From positions 2,232,001 through 2,296,000 of the forward strand of contig NZ_CP012543.1 in the NCBI RefSeq assembly GCF_004803795.1: a stretch of 64,000 nt of DNA, read 5' to 3'. This stretch comes from Campylobacter rectus. Its GTDB lineage: Bacteria > Campylobacterota > Campylobacteria > Campylobacterales > Campylobacteraceae. The notes beneath the pieces were generated by a model. That model had not been told where the DNA came from and searched no databases. It was given only the letters and a program-made list of their open reading frames with translations. Positions within the stretch are counted from its first letter, which is position 1, and every line of letters begins with the position of its first letter. Below, piece after piece: positions 63,801 to 64,000 of this stretch. Both the position numbers and the translations under genes were made by a program.

Positions 63801-64000
63801 TTAGTCCATAAGCCTCAAATCCCGAAAAATCTATAAACCCTCCGCTTTCACCGTTCTGAGTTTTAAAAACCACGATATTGCTAAGAGAGTTCGAATTTAG
63901 AAGTCCAAAGATAAAACCAAACTCGCTAGCAAGCAAATTTGCCGCGGGTCCGGCAAAAGCATAAAAACCTTTCTTTTTACTATACTCGTATATCTTAGAA
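60874..64000 (-). CDS. Large candidate T6SS effector (5' end beyond window)
   Basis: At least 1,041 codons are present. The frame is open through the window edge (SKKKGFYAFAGPAANLLASE precedes the TTG at 63936), so the start lies outside. The protein is mostly charged and helical. A hydrophobic segment (SAATTLKTIITGSGLNFILD) starts the C-terminal ~300 residues, the part duplicated at 58558-59514. No PAAR, VgrG or known catalytic motif is visible. The membrane-anchored immunity next door suggests a target in the periplasm or inner membrane. It could be VasX-like in role, but I cannot show homology. Confidence 0.6.
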   Translation of the reverse strand, partial: SKIYEYSKKKGFYAFAGPAANLLASEFGFIFGLLNSNSLSNIVVFKTQNGESGGFIDFSGFEAYGLNAQTNVDEYLGVCGDFIFNENKKDETMDFRNNPLKPNYLPGSAYQLKNNMELSIADFFDIRAKIRKAQNGNVSIYKNTGMNEKNSYSLYEAVENSIVSNGAHFVYIQHPFFNSLKFANLIRDKSAADKDRDTNSLRYGKLAKNYLVLSNAPFKTNAKLSEYIVETALSYKINDENNRSGKDSKLIKPDDISQIKDYSKYSISVNAKDEEDLYLLNLSPFVRISKEEINQIENDIRRYGREIAYKNGSIDRRLKKSEIDAILKESHELVMKTGSLQMKLRHIDSFFRSPADMEDIKEKEEEFLKTSIKEFADYFQTINKKHKVEVSYTEGNSHNIGAYDSLTDAKRYIEGLSQDSALGKYSITSYPHSAIDIFLLATTFYVIRQKFDQSLIEFNSPGSFFHIDKGEYITVYDERFRLLSDDAFLQTSEGKKKIYFFKKTMQNANEKDAICIEEIVDGFENGFVENGMQIFEDSFYEFFKDFEKEYGANFHGKVREDERWAYEDLKKAHDNAMAPFKSVSMNENYKFYIDMSLVSITDDILEELFPFYGYFGSEGYANIAKSMTKYMFSKSSVKEIFMENIGEFRIFMSLSSENIRAMIVDEKRAQSLTKKLESKAFADIVEIKKNTFAYYEVTDNLNPKDASAHLSKLKNISKEYQADIHKSVRLKAIGKFFVNSAATTLKTIITGSGLNFILDSLYTSEYEKQKRKYEDILYKYYTHKYDEPYAVKNISLTPMSKDTKEYLYYPMQIHSSFMNVDLKRTIIGGRLSSGGLDYHKFFYYDINDIYTKTNSSLSKNMPLNKLIAYLCLDELRTTYKDDQSFFNHLKNHDMPFEPKELMVAEAKRPLDISNSSFMDHTQRGKIYEMYKEAQRSDDEAVGFESPIDSYNEAMEILQDFKEGNFNTGTTDKETTTDNKARRLLQALDVIGTNNIKGLYVGCKDYAADKKRRDSKKASEIPPRLVGRLATTIIMEDGLFLG

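Overview
The window looks like a Campylobacter chromosome, probably an oral-type species such as the C. rectus/C. showae group (inference). Most of the first 28 kb repeats the gene order of the C. jejuni Cj0146c-Cj0166 neighbourhood: miaA, a UbiA-type prenyltransferase, moaA, queE, queD, rsmE, rpmE, rsmI, an SpoU methylase, an aminotransferase, hom, trxA and trxB. The fabZ-lpxA-clpX-mreB block is also present. TTG starts are common, and intergenic DNA is saturated with the word AAATTT.

Positions 1-28,250 are housekeeping DNA of roughly balanced base composition. From the left come mreB (partial), clpX, lpxA and fabZ, all leftward, then queH and miaA. A rightward run follows with mqnP, moaA, queE, queD, rsmE, rpmE, rsmI, an SpoU rRNA methylase, a RodZ-like protein, an aminotransferase and hom. 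After these come yraN, trxA, trxB, dapB and purF. Between them lie a C13-T11 homopolymer next to a lipoprotein gene, an ankyrin-type gene cut by one in-frame TAG, a decayed M16 peptidase gene, and a family of about 120-bp intergenic elements with conserved ends (5094-5217, 5600-5726, 26306-26420).

A tRNA with anticodon CAT (28251-28327) marks a sharp change to AT-rich accessory DNA that continues to the window end. It holds three parts. (1) At 28.3-43.4 kb is an effector/immunity region. A 1,192-residue polymorphic-toxin-like protein is followed by a short candidate cytoplasmic immunity gene. Next comes an 'orphan tip' that copies 742 bp of the big gene and joins it to a different C-terminus, a lambda endolysin-like (GH104) lysozyme domain. 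After the tip lies an array of small exported proteins, three of them paralogues resembling LprI/DUF1311 lysozyme inhibitors. (2) At 43.4-57.1 kb is a type VI secretion system: tssJ-tssK-tssL leftward and tssA-B-C-E-F-G-M plus an FHA gene rightward. No hcp, vgrG or clpV is visible. (3) At 57.1-64.0 kb is a second large leftward effector, cut by the window end. Its C-terminal 791 bp and its membrane-anchored immunity gene have been duplicated downstream as another orphan tip/immunity pair.

The most interesting system is therefore a T6SS locus with two independent cases of toxin-tip duplication. One of them arms the locus with a phage-type muramidase and, apparently, a matching set of lysozyme-inhibitor-like immunity proteins. 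Gene functions are read from motifs and context; no database search was run.
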